DNA of 64,000 nucleotides from Isoetes taiwanensis (GCA_021234155.1 JAJEKV010000072.1:5809676-5873675); one strand, 5' to 3'; shown: positions 11,519-22,594, numbered from the stretch's first letter. The notes: generated by a model not told the origin, from the sequence alone. Program-made: numbers and translations.

Positions 11519-11775
11519 TACAAGTTCACATTGTTTACGATAGCATATGATGCCAAGCTTCGGAATTTGAAAATGTATATAAAGCATTATTCTGTGCTTC
11601 AGTGCGAGATTGTAATTCTTTGGAATAAAGACAAACCACCTGATCCTGATACAGACTTTGACACTCCTGCTGCTGTTCGTATATGTCTAGAAGCAAAAAT
11701 TTCCTTGAACAATTGCTTCAAGCCAGATTATAGTATGTCCATCCAATGTGGACGATTGATACATAGATTTTCAAG
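11519..11775 (+). pseudogene. Glycosyltransferase family 64 (exostosin-like) fragment
   Basis: Within the open frame 11459-11872, residues from about 28 read AYDAKLRNLKMYIKHYS, then EIVILWNKDKPPDPDTDFD, then VRICLEAKISLNNCFKPD. This matches the start of the GT64 domain of plant exostosin-like transferases: YDARLWNLKMYVKHYS, EIVVVWNK-PP, and the NSLNNRFKPD block that precedes the metal-binding DDD. Here the last block has changed (ISLNNCFKP) and the DDD motif does not follow; the frame continues into unrelated sequence. No other GT64 exon is visible nearby. It is probably a gene fragment or processed remnant. Intact GT64 enzymes are Golgi-type nucleotide-sugar transferases; no activity is expected here. 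Confidence 0.6.
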
Positions 11776-12624
11776 TAGAAATTCAAAATTTCTTTATGAG
11801 AAGAGAACAAAATGTCTCATGAGATTCGCAAGCCTTATGGTGGGTTTCCTCTATCTTAATGGAGCTTGCTAGCATATTTTATTCCAGAAAAATGGTCCTT
11901 TTTTTTCTTGGGAGGCATCAATTAGCCTTCCATGCAATGGAATTCAAGTAGGCGATGTTGCAAAGATGAGTTGTGAAAATGGTTGCATATCCATAGCTAT
12001 AGTTGTTCTCAATTAGAGAGCAAGTGCTCATGCATATATACACATATCCCTTAGGTTCTCGTCTCTAGCTTCTTGGTGTGATACATGTCATGTATGTAAC
12101 TCACTTCAACAAGAAAGGGCATGAAGAAAAAAACACAAATTCTTCGTCAAGTTGAAATACTGAACCTGGGCCTAAATAAAAATTACGGATTCTTTGTCAA
12201 GTTGAAATATGGATTCGCTATGATTTAAAGGACTCAGGCTATCTTTAACTAGTAGCATTGGGATATTATGATGGAGAACAGATTAAATGTTGTCCATTTG
12301 AAAGTTAAGGTTGTAAATATAGCGGTAGTTTGTCGCTATCTTGAATAAGTTATGCATAGCATTATATAGTGTGATATGAACTTAATTTCCCATGTGCACC
12401 TTGAGGAAAGCTCAAGTTCACCAATCTCAAGTACTTAGGCTATATCATTTGTTTATTTCTTCTTTGTTCCAAATTATATTAATGGTGAGAAACAAAACTT
12501 GATAGTAATTCAATACCACCCAAACTCCAACACCATCCGATTTGCAATTTTGAGAAACAAAACTTAAGAATGATACAAACACCATGTAAATAAATGTGAG
12601 GTTTTGACAGAATGGTAGAATAAA
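11776..12624. other. A+T-rich spacer
   Basis: No gene, tail or clear repeat array seen. A short partial repeat (AATTCTTCGTCAAGTTGAAATA and a variant) occurs near 12135-12210. Confidence 0.4.
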
Positions 12625-12756
12625 ATGTCATTTCTTGGAACATAATGATCTCAAGGTGGTGGTTATGCAAAATGAATCTGTATTCTATAAATGTCATTTC
12701 TTGGAACATGATGATCTCAAGATAGTGGTTATGAAAAATGAATATGTATTATATAG
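12625..12756. repeat. 66-bp tandem duplication
   Basis: ATGTCATTTCTTGGAACAT starts at 12625 and again at 12691. The two 66-bp copies share ATGATCTCAAG and GTGGTTATG with a few substitutions. Confidence 0.8.
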
Positions 12757-12970
12757 ACATGAGACACTAGCATAGGTCCCAATCCTAGTTATTCCTAAAC
12801 TGACAGGCATCCACTATTACCAGATGGATCAGTAGAGAGAAATTTTTTCCTCGAGAGTATTCCCTGCCGCTGCGATAAATTTCTTGTACTATTAACAGTG
12901 CCACAAAACAAGCCAAAAAGTGGCGCAAACATTTTTTTTGCTTAGTAAATTGGGAAAAACAGCTCGAAAA

Positions 12971-13222
12971 TTTTTGCGTACGCAAAAACAACAGTTTTGC
13001 GTACGCGAACCACCTTTTCCGTACGCGAATGCTTAAAAACGCGTACGCGAAGTTTAAAGTACTTCGCATACGCGAACATACGCGAAAAATTTTTCGCGTA
13101 CGCGGTAGTGTTGCTTTCGCGTACGCAAAAAAAAAAACTGGTTTCGCGTACGCGCTTCTGAAGGTTCGCGTACGCGGAAAAATTTTCGCGTACGCAAAAT
13201 AGTAGTTTTCGCATACGCGAAA
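12971..13222. repeat. Cluster of 12 CGCGTACGCG palindromes
   Basis: Twelve copies of the self-complementary core (T)TCGCGTACGCGAA occur in about 250 bp. Core starts are near 12976, 12999, 13019, 13040, 13065, 13076, 13095, 13118, 13145, 13167, 13187 and 13210. Variants include GCATACGC and ACATACGC. The first copy is an 18-bp perfect palindrome (12971-12988). Spacing is irregular, about 11-27 bp, and many cores are flanked by A or T runs. Minus-strand frames through it read FAYAK/RVRE repeats and are by-products. It resembles the subterminal binding-site clusters of CACTA or other DNA transposons; that comparison is inference. Confidence 0.9.
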
Positions 13223-13267
13223 ATCTTCCGACGCCGGAATTGTTTTTTGCCATATATTTTGCGTTTT

Positions 13268-13289
13268 ATACGGCAAATTTGTGCCGTAT
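13268..13289. repeat. Short hairpin beside the palindrome cluster
   Basis: ATACGGCA (13268-13275) pairs with TGCCGTAT (13282-13289). Nearby GTTTTATA and TATAAAAC add a weaker pairing. It may mark the edge of the element that carries the palindrome cluster. Confidence 0.55.
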
Positions 13290-13329
13290 CATACAATTCA
13301 TACGTATTCCCTATAAAACGTATAGCGTA

Positions 13330-13869
13330 TTGAACCTATCCCTGATATAGAGGTGCACCCCCCGGGCCTTCTTGAATGAAACATGTGTCCTTAACTTGCC
13401 CACTGCATCAAGCAGACTCGACTGTAATGAAAACAAAAGGAACAATTGCAGAAGAAGCTATTGGAGCTTCCCCATGTACAAAATGAGATTTCTCCATTGC
13501 GTGTGATGCCACAACTAGCGTACTAGGTGCTACACTGTCTTACACACAAGATGTGGTTAGAGGTCTTGCTAATCAAAATTTCAAGCTTCAAACACCACAA
13601 CTTCAGTTAAACCCACACCGAATTGCCATGGAAATCCCTATTTTCGTTTCCCAATCAATTGTATCTAGACAATTCCAACAAAATCTATCCTTATCATTTT
13701 AAAATACCACAATGTTGTTCAAATTGCTGCCTTTTTCAAGTATCTTCGACAAAGTCCGTGTTTTTCGAGTATCTTCGATGTAAGCTGGAACACCGGCGGT
13801 TATCTAATGAATGACAAATAAGAGTCGGAGCAATATAGACGGTTGCGATAGGTGTCTCGGTGAAAGGAA
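13330..13869. other. Spacer, no supported gene
   Basis: Short frames only; nothing recognisable. Confidence 0.35.
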
Positions 13870-14100
13870 TATTTCCAATGAATTGTTAATTATACATGTC
13901 TAGATAATATATGACATATATATGGTACATGAAATATGTTTATGTCATATAACTTTATGTGAAATATATAATATTATATGATCGCTATTATTATTACAGA
14001 AATATTGTCCATTTCATACACGGTCTATAATAATGTATGACATTTACTATATGTGAAATATATTTATGTCATATAGTTATGTATATATGTATACAAGTGT
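13870..14100. repeat. AT-rich ATGACATATATG-type array (left)
   Basis: Degenerate repeats around ATGACATATA, GAAATATGTTTATGTCATATA and TATGTGAAATATAT. The same family reappears at 15530-15800 on the other side of the minisatellite. Confidence 0.7.
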
Positions 14101-14124
14101 TTGTAATATGAGGGACTGCATAAA

Positions 14125-14990
14125 GCCCAAAGGTTCTATGAAGATTCTCTTAGATTCTCTAAAATTCCATCAAGATTCCCTTAGATTCTCAAAACTTTTA
14201 GGAAGATTCCCAAAGATTCTCTTGAGATTCTTCTAGATTTCCAAAGATTTTCTTAGATTCTTAATGTTCTACAAAGATTCCCCTAGATTCTTAAGATTCT
14301 ATGGAGATTCCCCTAGATTTTATTAAGATTCTCAAAGATTCTCTAAAGATTCCCCTAGATTCCAAAAAAATACCCCAAGATTCCTCCAGATTCTATCAAG
14401 ATTCTCCTAGATTCTTCGAGATTCCATTAAGATTCCCATAGATTCCGATAGGACGCTGCCTTGTGGCGTGACGTTAAAATCTCTTCTTCTTCTTCTTCTT
14501 CTTCTTAAAGATGTTATGAAGATTCCTTTAGATTCTCCTAGATTCCCAAATATTCATTTGAGACTCCCTAAGATTTCCTAAACATTCCCCTAGATTCTAA
14601 AAGAATACCCCAAGATTCCTCTAGATTCTCCAAGATTCTATCAAGATTCTCCAAGATTCTATCAAAATTCTATCCAAGAAGTGCCTGAGATTCCTATAGA
14701 TTCTCTTGAGATTCCTCTAGTTCCCATAGATTCTATGAAGATTCCCCTAGACTCCGCAAGATTCCATCAAGTTTCCTCTAGGTTCTTAAAGATTTTATCA
14801 AGATTCCCTTAGATTCCCTTACATTCTCAAAGATGCTCTCTTGAGATTCCCATAGATTCTCTAAGATTCTCATGATATTCCTCTGGATTCCCTATGATCC
14901 TATAAAGATTCTCCTAGATTCCCTCAACTTACCATAGATTCCTTGAAACTCGAATATTCCAAAAAGATTCTTAATGTTCGATCATGTTGG
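14125..14990. repeat. AGATTCCCCTAGATTCT minisatellite, about 0.86 kb
   Basis: Scores of degenerate 11-14-bp units built from AGATTC with linkers such as CCCT, TCTTA, CCATCA or TCAA fill this block. The units have drifted, and no higher-order period is obvious by eye. A perfect CTT microsatellite interrupts it. There is no coding potential: all frames are stop-rich. Confidence 0.85.
14483..14506. repeat. (CTT)8 microsatellite
   Basis: Eight uninterrupted CTT units within the AGATTC minisatellite. Confidence 0.95.
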
Positions 14991-15229
14991 CTCCAACTGC
15001 GACAAAATAATGTCAAAGCACTACTCATTGGAAAGCTCTCGACGATAGGAATCCAATGGCGTGGGCCCCACCTTCATCCGACCCCTTTACCGCAAGCTAC
15101 GTCCTTTTGAAGGCGATTAAATAAAAGGAAGCTTCCTAGAATGTCCACTAATAAATGCTTTGCCACCTCATTACTTTTTTTTATTAATGAGGGTGCCACC
15201 TCACCTCCTTAAAAAAAAAACTAATTTAA

Positions 15230-15500
15230 TATTAAAAAGTTAATGGCTAGGATTTATGCTCACCTTTTGATCTAACGGTTAAGATCTGCTACACCAAATT
15301 CACTTTTTAGCACCTTCCTTGCACCTTCCCCATAAAAATCAAGGGCTAGGATTTCGCCCTCCCACTTTGATCCAACGGTTCAGAGATGGGGTGTATGCCC
15401 CCATGCATGACTTATGCATGCCCCCATCAAAATCCAAGGGCTTAAGCTACGCCACCTCATCAACTTTTTATCCAAGGGCCAAGATCAAAACTTTATATGT
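15230..15500. repeat. Degenerate repeat of GGCTAGGATTT ... GATCTAACGGTT
   Basis: Three diverged units share AAGGGCTAGGATTT, then CACCTTTTGATC(T/C)AACGGTT, then AGATC or AGAGATG (about 15243-15290, 15340-15390 and 15432-15490). No gene is seen. The stretch 14990-15230 just before holds nothing recognisable. Confidence 0.55.
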
Positions 15501-15529
15501 AATGTGCTATTTTACGACAACCCCCATGA

Positions 15530-15800
15530 ATTTCTATATACATATTAAGATAATCTATAACATATGTTTTATATGGCATATGCAACATATGTCATTGTCA
15601 TATAATTATCCATGACACATGTAATATATGTCGTTTATGTCATATAATTATTCATGACATATCTAATATATGTCATATATAATTATATATGGCATATATG
15701 TAATGTATGGCATATATGTAATGTATGGCATATATTGTATAGAAAAATGTGTATGTTATGTAATTATACATGACATATGTAATAATATATGACACAGGCT
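15530..15800. repeat. AT-rich ATGACATATGTAATATATG array (right)
   Basis: Imperfect units of about 25-35 bp around ATGACATATGTAATATATG and GTCATATAATTA. It ends with two clean copies of ATGGCATATATGTAATGT. Same family as 13870-14100. Confidence 0.75.
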
Positions 15801-15842
15801 TTGCCTTAGAGGTCTCAGAGGCTGTCTAAGAGCTATTCTTTC

Positions 15843-16048
15843 GTGGCCTAGAGTGGTGGGAAGCTCTCCAGCTAAACTTGTGGTGGGTGGAAAGCTTTCC
15901 AGCTTTACTTGTAATGGTTTGCACAAGATATGGTATAGTGCTTGTAAACAGGTCATTGGTCGAGAAAACATTTTTGCACTTTGCACTAGCCATGTGTAAA
16001 GTTTTAATATTTCTTCATGGCCTAGAATGGTGGGAAGTTTCCCAGCTC
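15843..16048. repeat. Three imperfect copies of a GGTGGGAAGCTTTCCAGCT unit
   Basis: GTGGCCTAGAGTGGTGGG at 15843, a shorter copy near 15880-15905, and ATGGCCTAGAATGGTGGG at about 16017. Each leads into an AGC-T-CCAGCT half-palindrome. Confidence 0.6.
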
Positions 16049-16330
16049 AAATGTAATGGGTGCCTGTTTGATAAAAATGATATTATACACTAATGCTCTA
16101 ATGTGGAATGTAATGCAAGCTAATTGGCATATTTTGCACAAAGTATATTCAGTTCTTGTACTAGAAATCTTTGGTTATTCATCATTAGGCTCATATACAT
16201 TAGGCTTCAAGCTCAAAATAAATATACTTGATCACTTTACGCCTAGAGTAAGAAGCTAAGAATGAAATAAATGTCAAAGAAATCCAAATGGTTATTAGAT
16301 GCACTACAAAATGGCCATGTTATATTGCAC

Positions 16331-17130
16331 ACTTCCATCAAGTGTTAGAAGTTACTTAGAAAAAAGATTTCAAAAAATGTTATCCTTATTGGAGCTACTG
16401 GCACTAAAGTACAAGATTTTAAACTTCCAACACATTTAGAAGTTTTTTAAGAAGAAAGATTTGCCCAACAAAAGACTGTTGAATTTTAGAAGATACACTA
16501 ACGAAAACTTCTAAAAAGGCATGACAAGTGAAGCATGAAACTCATGGAAGCTAACAACAACACCCTTACTTAGTATGATAGGATCATCTTTATACTATAG
16601 TTCCACTTATGCTTTTTAGCAAATGTGATAGAAGTTATACTACATGGAGGCTTTCAGAAAGAGGTGACAATTGAATCGTAAAACTGACACTTACAAAGAC
16701 ACGATCGCTAAAGTAAAAGATTAACTTCTAAAACATGGTGGAAGATATAAAATATAAGAACGTCTATAAAGCCATGACAAAAGTGGAGCTACTAGCATTG
16801 AAGTACAAGAAAGTTAACTTCAAAAATGTGTTGGAAGAAGGAAGCTTTTATAAAGATAAGCAAGTGAAGTATAAGGCTCATGGGAACTAGTAGTACTAAA
16901 GTACAAAAGTAACTTCCAACACGTGTTCGAAGATACAAGTAGTGATAACATATACAATCACACATGAAGCATGACACTCGGGAGTTACTAGTACAAACGT
17001 ACAAGAAGTTTAACTTCCAACATGTGTTGGAAGAATATAATGTGGAGTGCATGAAGAAACCAATCACAAATAGGCATGACACTCGTGGCACTAACACAAA
17101 AGTACAAAAAGTTCCAACATGCGTTGGAAC
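16331..17130. repeat. Diverged tandem array with one TTCCAACACGTGTTGGAA palindrome per unit
   Basis: At least seven units of about 80-100 bp. Each has ACTAGTACTAAAGTACAAGAA-like sequence followed by an inverted repeat whose best copies read TTCCAACACGTG-TT-GAA. Palindromes lie near 16331, 16421, 16718, 16816, 16911, 17011 and 17111. GCATGACACTCGTGG precedes some copies. The core CACGTG is kept best in the distal copies. No protein is encoded. Confidence 0.75.
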
Positions 17131-17416
17131 AAAACATGGCAGCTTCTTGGATGGTCCTCATTTCGACTTGTTGAAGATGTGCAAAATGGGAGCTTTCAAA
17201 TTCTTACAATTGTTATCTCGAAGTACGTTCAATAAACCTCATTCTGCAGCTTTAAATGCTTATCTAAGTCAGAAAATGAAGAAGAGGTCGAATCTTTCAA
17301 AAAATGGGACACCTCATTTCCATGGAAGTTGAGGATGAGTAGAGTTCATTGAAATAGAATGTAAGAAGCTACCTCATAAGCTCACAAACTATCATGACAT
17401 TATAGTTCGTTGATGA
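17131..17416 (+). other. Spacer, short frame only
   Basis: A plus-strand frame running from the preceding array to 17332 has no recognisable domain. Nothing else is supported. Confidence 0.3.
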
Positions 17417-17570
17417 TTTCAAGGAATATGTAGCATAATAACAGGGGGTTTTCTTTGTGTTTTTGTACGCTTTTCACTAAGGTTTTCCTATGATTTCGTG
17501 ATGTATTCAAATGGATGTACTAATGCGTACATCTAGAGTGCACCATTTCTGAGCCATTGATTTTAGCCTT
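17417..17570 (+). repeat. Dispersed repeat, copy 1 (partner at 43698-43850)
   Basis: Shares TAGCATAATAACAGGGGGTT, TTTTTGTACG, TTTTCAC-AGG and GATGTACTAA...TCTAGAGTGC with 43698-43850 in the same orientation. Confidence 0.75.
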
Positions 17571-17580
17571 TTTTTTCCAA

Positions 17581-17756
17581 TGGTCAACAACCAATGGCTC
17601 ACAACAAAAGCCCTTTTTTTTGTGCGTGTGGTGCATAATGGTCAACAACCAATGGCTCACAACAAAAGCTCTTTTTTTTGTGTGTGTGGTGCATAATGGT
17701 TAACAACCAATGGCTCACAACAAAAGCCCTCTTTTGTGTGTGTGTGGTGCATAATG
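17581..17756 (+). repeat. 58-bp tandem repeat, three copies
   Basis: TGGTCAACAACCAATGGCTC begins at 17581, 17639 and 17697 (third copy TGGTTAAC). Each copy ends in a T run, GTGTGTGTGG and TGCATAA. The copies are almost identical. Confidence 0.9.
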
Positions 17757-18453
17757 GGCACATGAAGGGCGCATGTAGTGCGGTTTCCGCAAGAACACAT
17801 TTCTTATCATAACTTTGATCCGAGCTCGTTTTGAGATGATTTTTATTTGCGTTGGAAAGCTCTCTCCGAGATCTTTTGATAGTGTATGATATGGATATGT
17901 TTGGTTGTTATCTATGCTAAAACAGCAATTTTCCGGCCGGGTTTGGTAGGCTTTTACATCCTACCCGGTGATTAATACTGAGGATTGGCGCTTATTGGAT
18001 ATTGTTTTATGGCTCATTCGAATGAAGCCTCGCAAAAAATTACCATGCATTTTAGATTTTGAGGCTTCTAGATCCTTGTGCTAACAAGCGAAAAAGTTTC
18101 CCACTTTGGTTTCTCACCACAAGAATCCATGGAGGCCAAAGGTTGATGTTAAATTCCGGTTGAAAAATGTGTGTGTATGGGTGTTGCAAACTTTATGACT
18201 TTCTTTAATAATGGGATCAATCGGGCTTCTATCTTTATGGTAACTTTTACTTATGTTCTATTTGTTTTATTGTGATGAAATTCAAAAAGCTACTGGTGAT
18301 GAAAGCCTCAAATGAATTCTAGTTTTTTCCTCGGTTTGAATTCTAAAAATTTTTTGTCTCACCGGGGAGGGGGTCAGATGTCCTTAAGGCCAGAAGGGGC
18401 CAAAATTTTTTTTTGCAACACAAACCATTAACATCCAACATATAAAAATTAAA
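17757..18453. other. Spacer, no supported gene
   Basis: No open frame of note. A short poly-T (about 18406-18414) precedes the foldback element, as it does for the related copy at 45699. Confidence 0.35.
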
Positions 18454-18984
18454 CCCCCAACACATAACAACCATTGACATTAACAACCAACACATAACTA
18501 CCATTGACATTAATTAACACAACCATTTGGTCCAACACATTTAAATTAAAATCCCCTTAAACCCCTTTGGTTTGGGTGCATATTCACACGGGGGTGACGA
18601 AATGCGAGAGCCCTCATAATTGTATTTTGCACGTATGAAATCAACACTATATAGTATTCTGCTTGAAATCTTATAGTATTTTGCGAATCTTGTTATACAG
18701 TATAGCAAATTTTGTACTTGCATACCCCACAAACGAGGAACTTTACGTACGGTGTAGATTAAGGAATAAGGGGTGAATATGCCTATCCAACAGCTCTCGT
18801 TGCCCGGAGTCACCCCCCGTGTGAATATGCACCCAAACCAAAGGGGGTTTAAGGGGGATTTTAATTTAAATGTGTTGGACCAAATGGTTGTGTTAATTAA
18901 TGTCAATGGTAGTTATGTGTTGGTTGTTAATGTCAATGGTTGTTATGTGTTGGTTGTTAATGTCAATGGTTGTTATGTGTTGGG
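18454..18984. mobile_element. Foldback (MITE-like) element, copy 1
   Basis: Long inverted arms: 18454-18598 pairs with 18809-18984. The outer parts are made of about 30-bp units (CAACACATAACAACCATTGA, then CATTAACAAC), two on the left and three on the right. The inner parts pair through TCCCCTTAAACCCCCTTTGG and GCATATTCACACGGGGGTGAC-like sequence. The roughly 210-bp centre lacks coding capacity. A related copy lies at 45723-46133. There is no transposase; mobilisation by another element is inferred. Confidence 0.85.
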
Positions 18985-19424
18985 GCTTCTTAGAGTCGGA
19001 AGTCCATCCTGACCAAAATGGAAAGAGGTTCATGGCTCCCCAGAAGAAAAATTATGAAATTTGAGAAGTAGTCTAATTGTTTTTGGTGGCTCTAGATGTG
19101 TGATTGCAATTTGCCAAACTATACTAATTCATTAGTTAAGTAGGGGTATTTTAGGAATTATGAAAATTATGAGGGTAAATTTGGAAATATGCCTAACTTT
19201 AGAGGTATATTTGGAATTTTCCCTAAGTTATATTCCCTATAATCTACATTAAAGAGCAACCCGAGTGAATTGAAAGAGAAACTCGAGTAGCGTGCCAGAG
19301 TGAGTCAAGCCATTGGATACACGTGGCATACATATTGGATAGACTAGAATTGTAGAAAATTGTGCACTTCAAGTTAACCCTGCTAAAAATACGTTCTAAA
19401 TGAAGACAATTTTATAATAGAATA
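18985..19424. other. Spacer, no supported gene
   Basis: AT-rich unique-looking sequence. A GGAAAT/GGAATTT-type local similarity at 19140-19220 is too weak to call a repeat. Confidence 0.35.
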
Positions 19425-21330
19425 GAATAGAGCTTTTATCCTTCAAAGAGACCAATCGGCCTATGGGATCCAAAAAGGAGGGCTAACAAACATATCTTCG
19501 TTTGGTTTAAACCCCCCCCCTCCCGTCCCCTCTCCCCGAAGGGTTTTCTAGGGAAAAAAATGTGACAGGAATAAGAGTGCAGTCAAATTGTACAGACATC
19601 TATCATGAGGGAAAAAAAATATACACATATCAAGTGAGTGCCCGAGGACCGAGCTGATCCAGACGATCCATGACCTCTTGAAGATATGATCCCAGATCCG
19701 CACCAAGGCCGCGGCTCTAACATCTCATCATGAGGCGGGCCAGCCGGACCAGCTCAACATAGCGTGTCCGAATTTCATCATATGCTAGACAGCTCTGAAG
19801 GGTGTGGCATTCGTCTTCCACAACTCCAGCTTAGCAGCGTTGACAAAGCCTCTCCTGGTGCAGCTCCCCAATCCATCTGCCCGTCTCAATCCATTGATGA
19901 TGTGCGCCTGTGCAGATAGAGGCAATGTATCGGTGCTTTTTCACGGGTAAATGGGTGTGCAAGTAGCTTTGTGAACCCCGCTCTAGCATGAGATATATGT
20001 GGCGTTGGTAATGTGTCGTCTTGACCTGCCAACATCCCAGAGCTTGCTAAGGAAGCATGTATCAAGGTATTGTCGGAGGTTTTGGCGGTCTGCCTCCGTT
20101 TGCACTCGGATGCACTGCTGCTCCTGCACATTCCATCTGGTCAACTACTGAGCTCTCTTATCCCGCCAACATGCAATTAGGCGATGAGGTCCCATTGCCA
20201 CTGTATAAGCAAGGTTAGGGAGGCGAGTATCATCCATACTGACCACCTTCTAGAAGTAGATGATGTGTCGATCAAGGGCCCCCCTCTGAAGAGGCAAGAA
20301 GCATGTCTCCTGCAACAGTATTTGGTAGAGAACTGTGGAGTGTACCTCATGGCCTATGCCTAGAAAGCTTTCTGTGCCTGCTCCAAGTCATTCCAAGTGG
20401 CGAGGGAAACCACCGAGCCCTAGACCTCGACCCCATTAGACCCAATCATACAGCTCCGTCTTGTGGCTATTGTTCTATATTGCGTAGAGTGACTTCTAGT
20501 ATGTTGCGGCTAATAACCGGATGGAATTGTCGCAGTTCATGGCAGATGGGAACTCCCCTCCTCCCCACCCCCCCCCCTCCCCCAAAGAAGAAAAAGTTTT
20601 GACATTTTGGTCATGATAAGTGAGGGTTGGGGCACTTGGTTAGCATGCGAATGATATGAGGAACACCTTGGTCTGGACCAAGTTGACTCGCATGTCAGTC
20701 GCCTGGTAAAATGTGTCCAGGGCATCGAAATGGCATTAATTGCATGTCTACTTGAATGTGAGCCAGGAGGTCCACATCATCAACATAGACCAGCTGCCTG
20801 GCGATCTAGTGTAGAAGTTGAGCTCTATCGCCTCCATTACCAACAAGCCATCTTTTCAACTGATCAATATACAGGCCAAACAATATGGGAGAGAAAGGCG
20901 TCCCTGGTGGACCTTGATACTGCTCTCGAACAGTTGGCCCGCTGGTTGCAGCCGGCCTGAGCATGTCTCATATAACCTGTACACTGTGTTCTGCAGTTCC
21001 ACAGGGACCTCTAGCTATTGCAATCTTGTCCAAAGTTTTCCCTGATGCAGAGTGTCAAAAGCCTTGGCGAAGTCTACGAAGTGGCATTACAGGTTTGTCG
21101 ACCAAGGTTCGCAGTGTGAAGATGTGATCAATGATTGAGTGCCTCGTCCTTCTTCACCTTTTGCATGATTCCAACGTTTTCTAGGGTTATTGTTGATGTC
21201 ATCAGGGTCAAATATAAGTAATGCTCTACCATTTCCGTTCTTGCAGTGCACCAGTTATGCTTCTTTCTTAAGGCGAGTTGCCCTTTGAATTGCTCAATCT
21301 GATTCTGCGTGATCTGATTGCTGTAAAACA
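19425..21330 (-). mobile_element. Degenerate LINE with pentanucleotide tail (RTE/Jockey-like), minus strand
   Basis: The 3' end at 19425 shows AATAGAATAG, the complement of the TATTC-repeat tail of the plus-strand copy ending at 33662. It is followed by the same 3' untranslated sequence (GACCAATCGGCCTATGGG). Minus-strand translation gives reverse-transcriptase blocks: HFVDFAKAFDTLHQGKLW (about 21030-21085), LVYVDDVDLLAH (about 20757-20792) and, further on, TWNDLEQAQKAF (about 20370-20410). The last matches TWNDLEQVQKVF of the plus-strand copy. Many stops and frameshifts make it inactive. The 5' part is missing. Confidence 0.8.
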
Positions 21331-22047
21331 TACGGTAAAAAATGTGGGTTCAAATCCCACATGTTCACATTTCCATTGCAGTCATAAAATCCCTTCCCGC
21401 AACTAAACTTGATACCCAAAGCAGCATTAAATACTCTAGGGGATCAGTTTATTAAATTATATTGGTTACTTATTTGGTATCACATACTAGGGAGTCTAAA
21501 CCATCTACATTGACCACATTGTGGTGTTACAATTAATCACCGTCAATCGTCATAATTAGACACTTACGATTGTCATGTCTATATACCAAGAAATATAGGT
21601 GTGATCATACATCATTCATATTAAGCATAAGTACACATTATATATACATACCAGGTACAATTATCATGTTCTAGTACCATGTCAAAAGATAGTGCTTATT
21701 TATCATTCCCATTAAACATCAATACACATCATATACATTAAGCTGTTATAAAGACCAACTACAACTATCATGTTCCAGTACCATGTCAAAAGATAATGCT
21801 TATTTATCATGCTATCGAATTGTATTGATGAACCATATTGTATAACCAGATATGGTTTGTAAACGTTTTGGTCCACAAATCGATATTGGTTTTAGGATTT
21901 GGTTTTCACTAATGAATCATTACAAAAAAATCATACTGATTCAATTTTGAGGGCCTTATGATGTATTCAATTGAATACTATTAGCATAATCCAACAACCT
22001 CAACTTGAATCTAGACTTCGCTATCATACAACCAAGAATCCATCTAT
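21331..22047. other. Spacer or retroelement interior, with a 104-bp-spaced repeat
   Basis: CATGTTCTAGTACCATGTCA...GATAGTGCTTATTTATCAT (about 21664-21706) recurs at about 21768-21810. The block left of the primer-binding site at 22048 would be the interior of the minus-strand LTR element, but no protein frame survives. Confidence 0.45.
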
Positions 22048-22059
22048 GCTCTGATACCA
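22048..22059 (-). promoter_or_regulatory. Retrotransposon primer-binding site (initiator tRNA-Met)
   Basis: The plus strand reads GCTCTGATACCA, so the minus strand gives TGGTATCAGAGC. That is the classical plant primer-binding site complementary to the initiator methionine tRNA 3' end. Two bases separate it from TGTGATG, the presumed LTR edge at 22062. Confidence 0.85.
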
Positions 22060-22594
22060 ACTGTGATGGGCCTGGCCAGTTAAATGGTAACTGGAGATCC
22101 CATCAATCTCGACCATTGGATCTACTTAAGCCTAAAAATTTAAGAAATTAACTCATGCATCCGCAACAATAACACTTAGGTAAAGAATTTAATCTTTATA
22201 TCAATATTCCAAGGTCCCAAAAACTATTCCCCCATAATCAATAATAATATTCTCACGCTACACGCTATAACTTAGCAATTATAGCTTCAAGTCAGTTCTT
22301 ATAATAATCAACAAGCTTATTTATTTGCAGTCCAATTCGTACTCTCGCCTTCCCGAAGCTTGGCTACACTTTGGAGCCTCTTGCACGTCTGCTTACACCA
22401 TCAACAACTGGGTTAGTCACAAGGACTAAGTGGGAATCGAGGTTCTAGGACTTGCCTAAGCATCAACAATATAATGCATCCATCCAGAAACAATAACTTA
22501 ACCTTACCGTAGCCTCGCCCTTGAAACTCAAGTTAGTAATCCATACAAACATGTCCCATGATGCACGATTTACCCATGAATAACTACAACATAC

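Noticed and set aside
12971-13222. CRISPR-like array
   Set aside because: The repeats are too short (10-14 bp) and spacers are irregular and AT-rich; the window is clearly a plant nuclear genome without cas genes.
12785-13296. Three overlapping minus-strand frames with FAYAK / RVRE peptide repeats
   Set aside because: All three frames are open only because the CGCGTACGCG repeats lack stops; the peptides are a by-product of the DNA repeat.
14125-14990. Heat-shock-element cluster
   Set aside because: AGATTC units rarely give the alternating GAA/TTC spacing needed; a simple minisatellite explains the pattern better.
21331-21370. tRNA-like T-arm (GTGGGTTCAAATCCCAC)
   Set aside because: No matching acceptor stem, D-arm or anticodon arm could be built upstream; at most a tRNA-derived SINE scrap.
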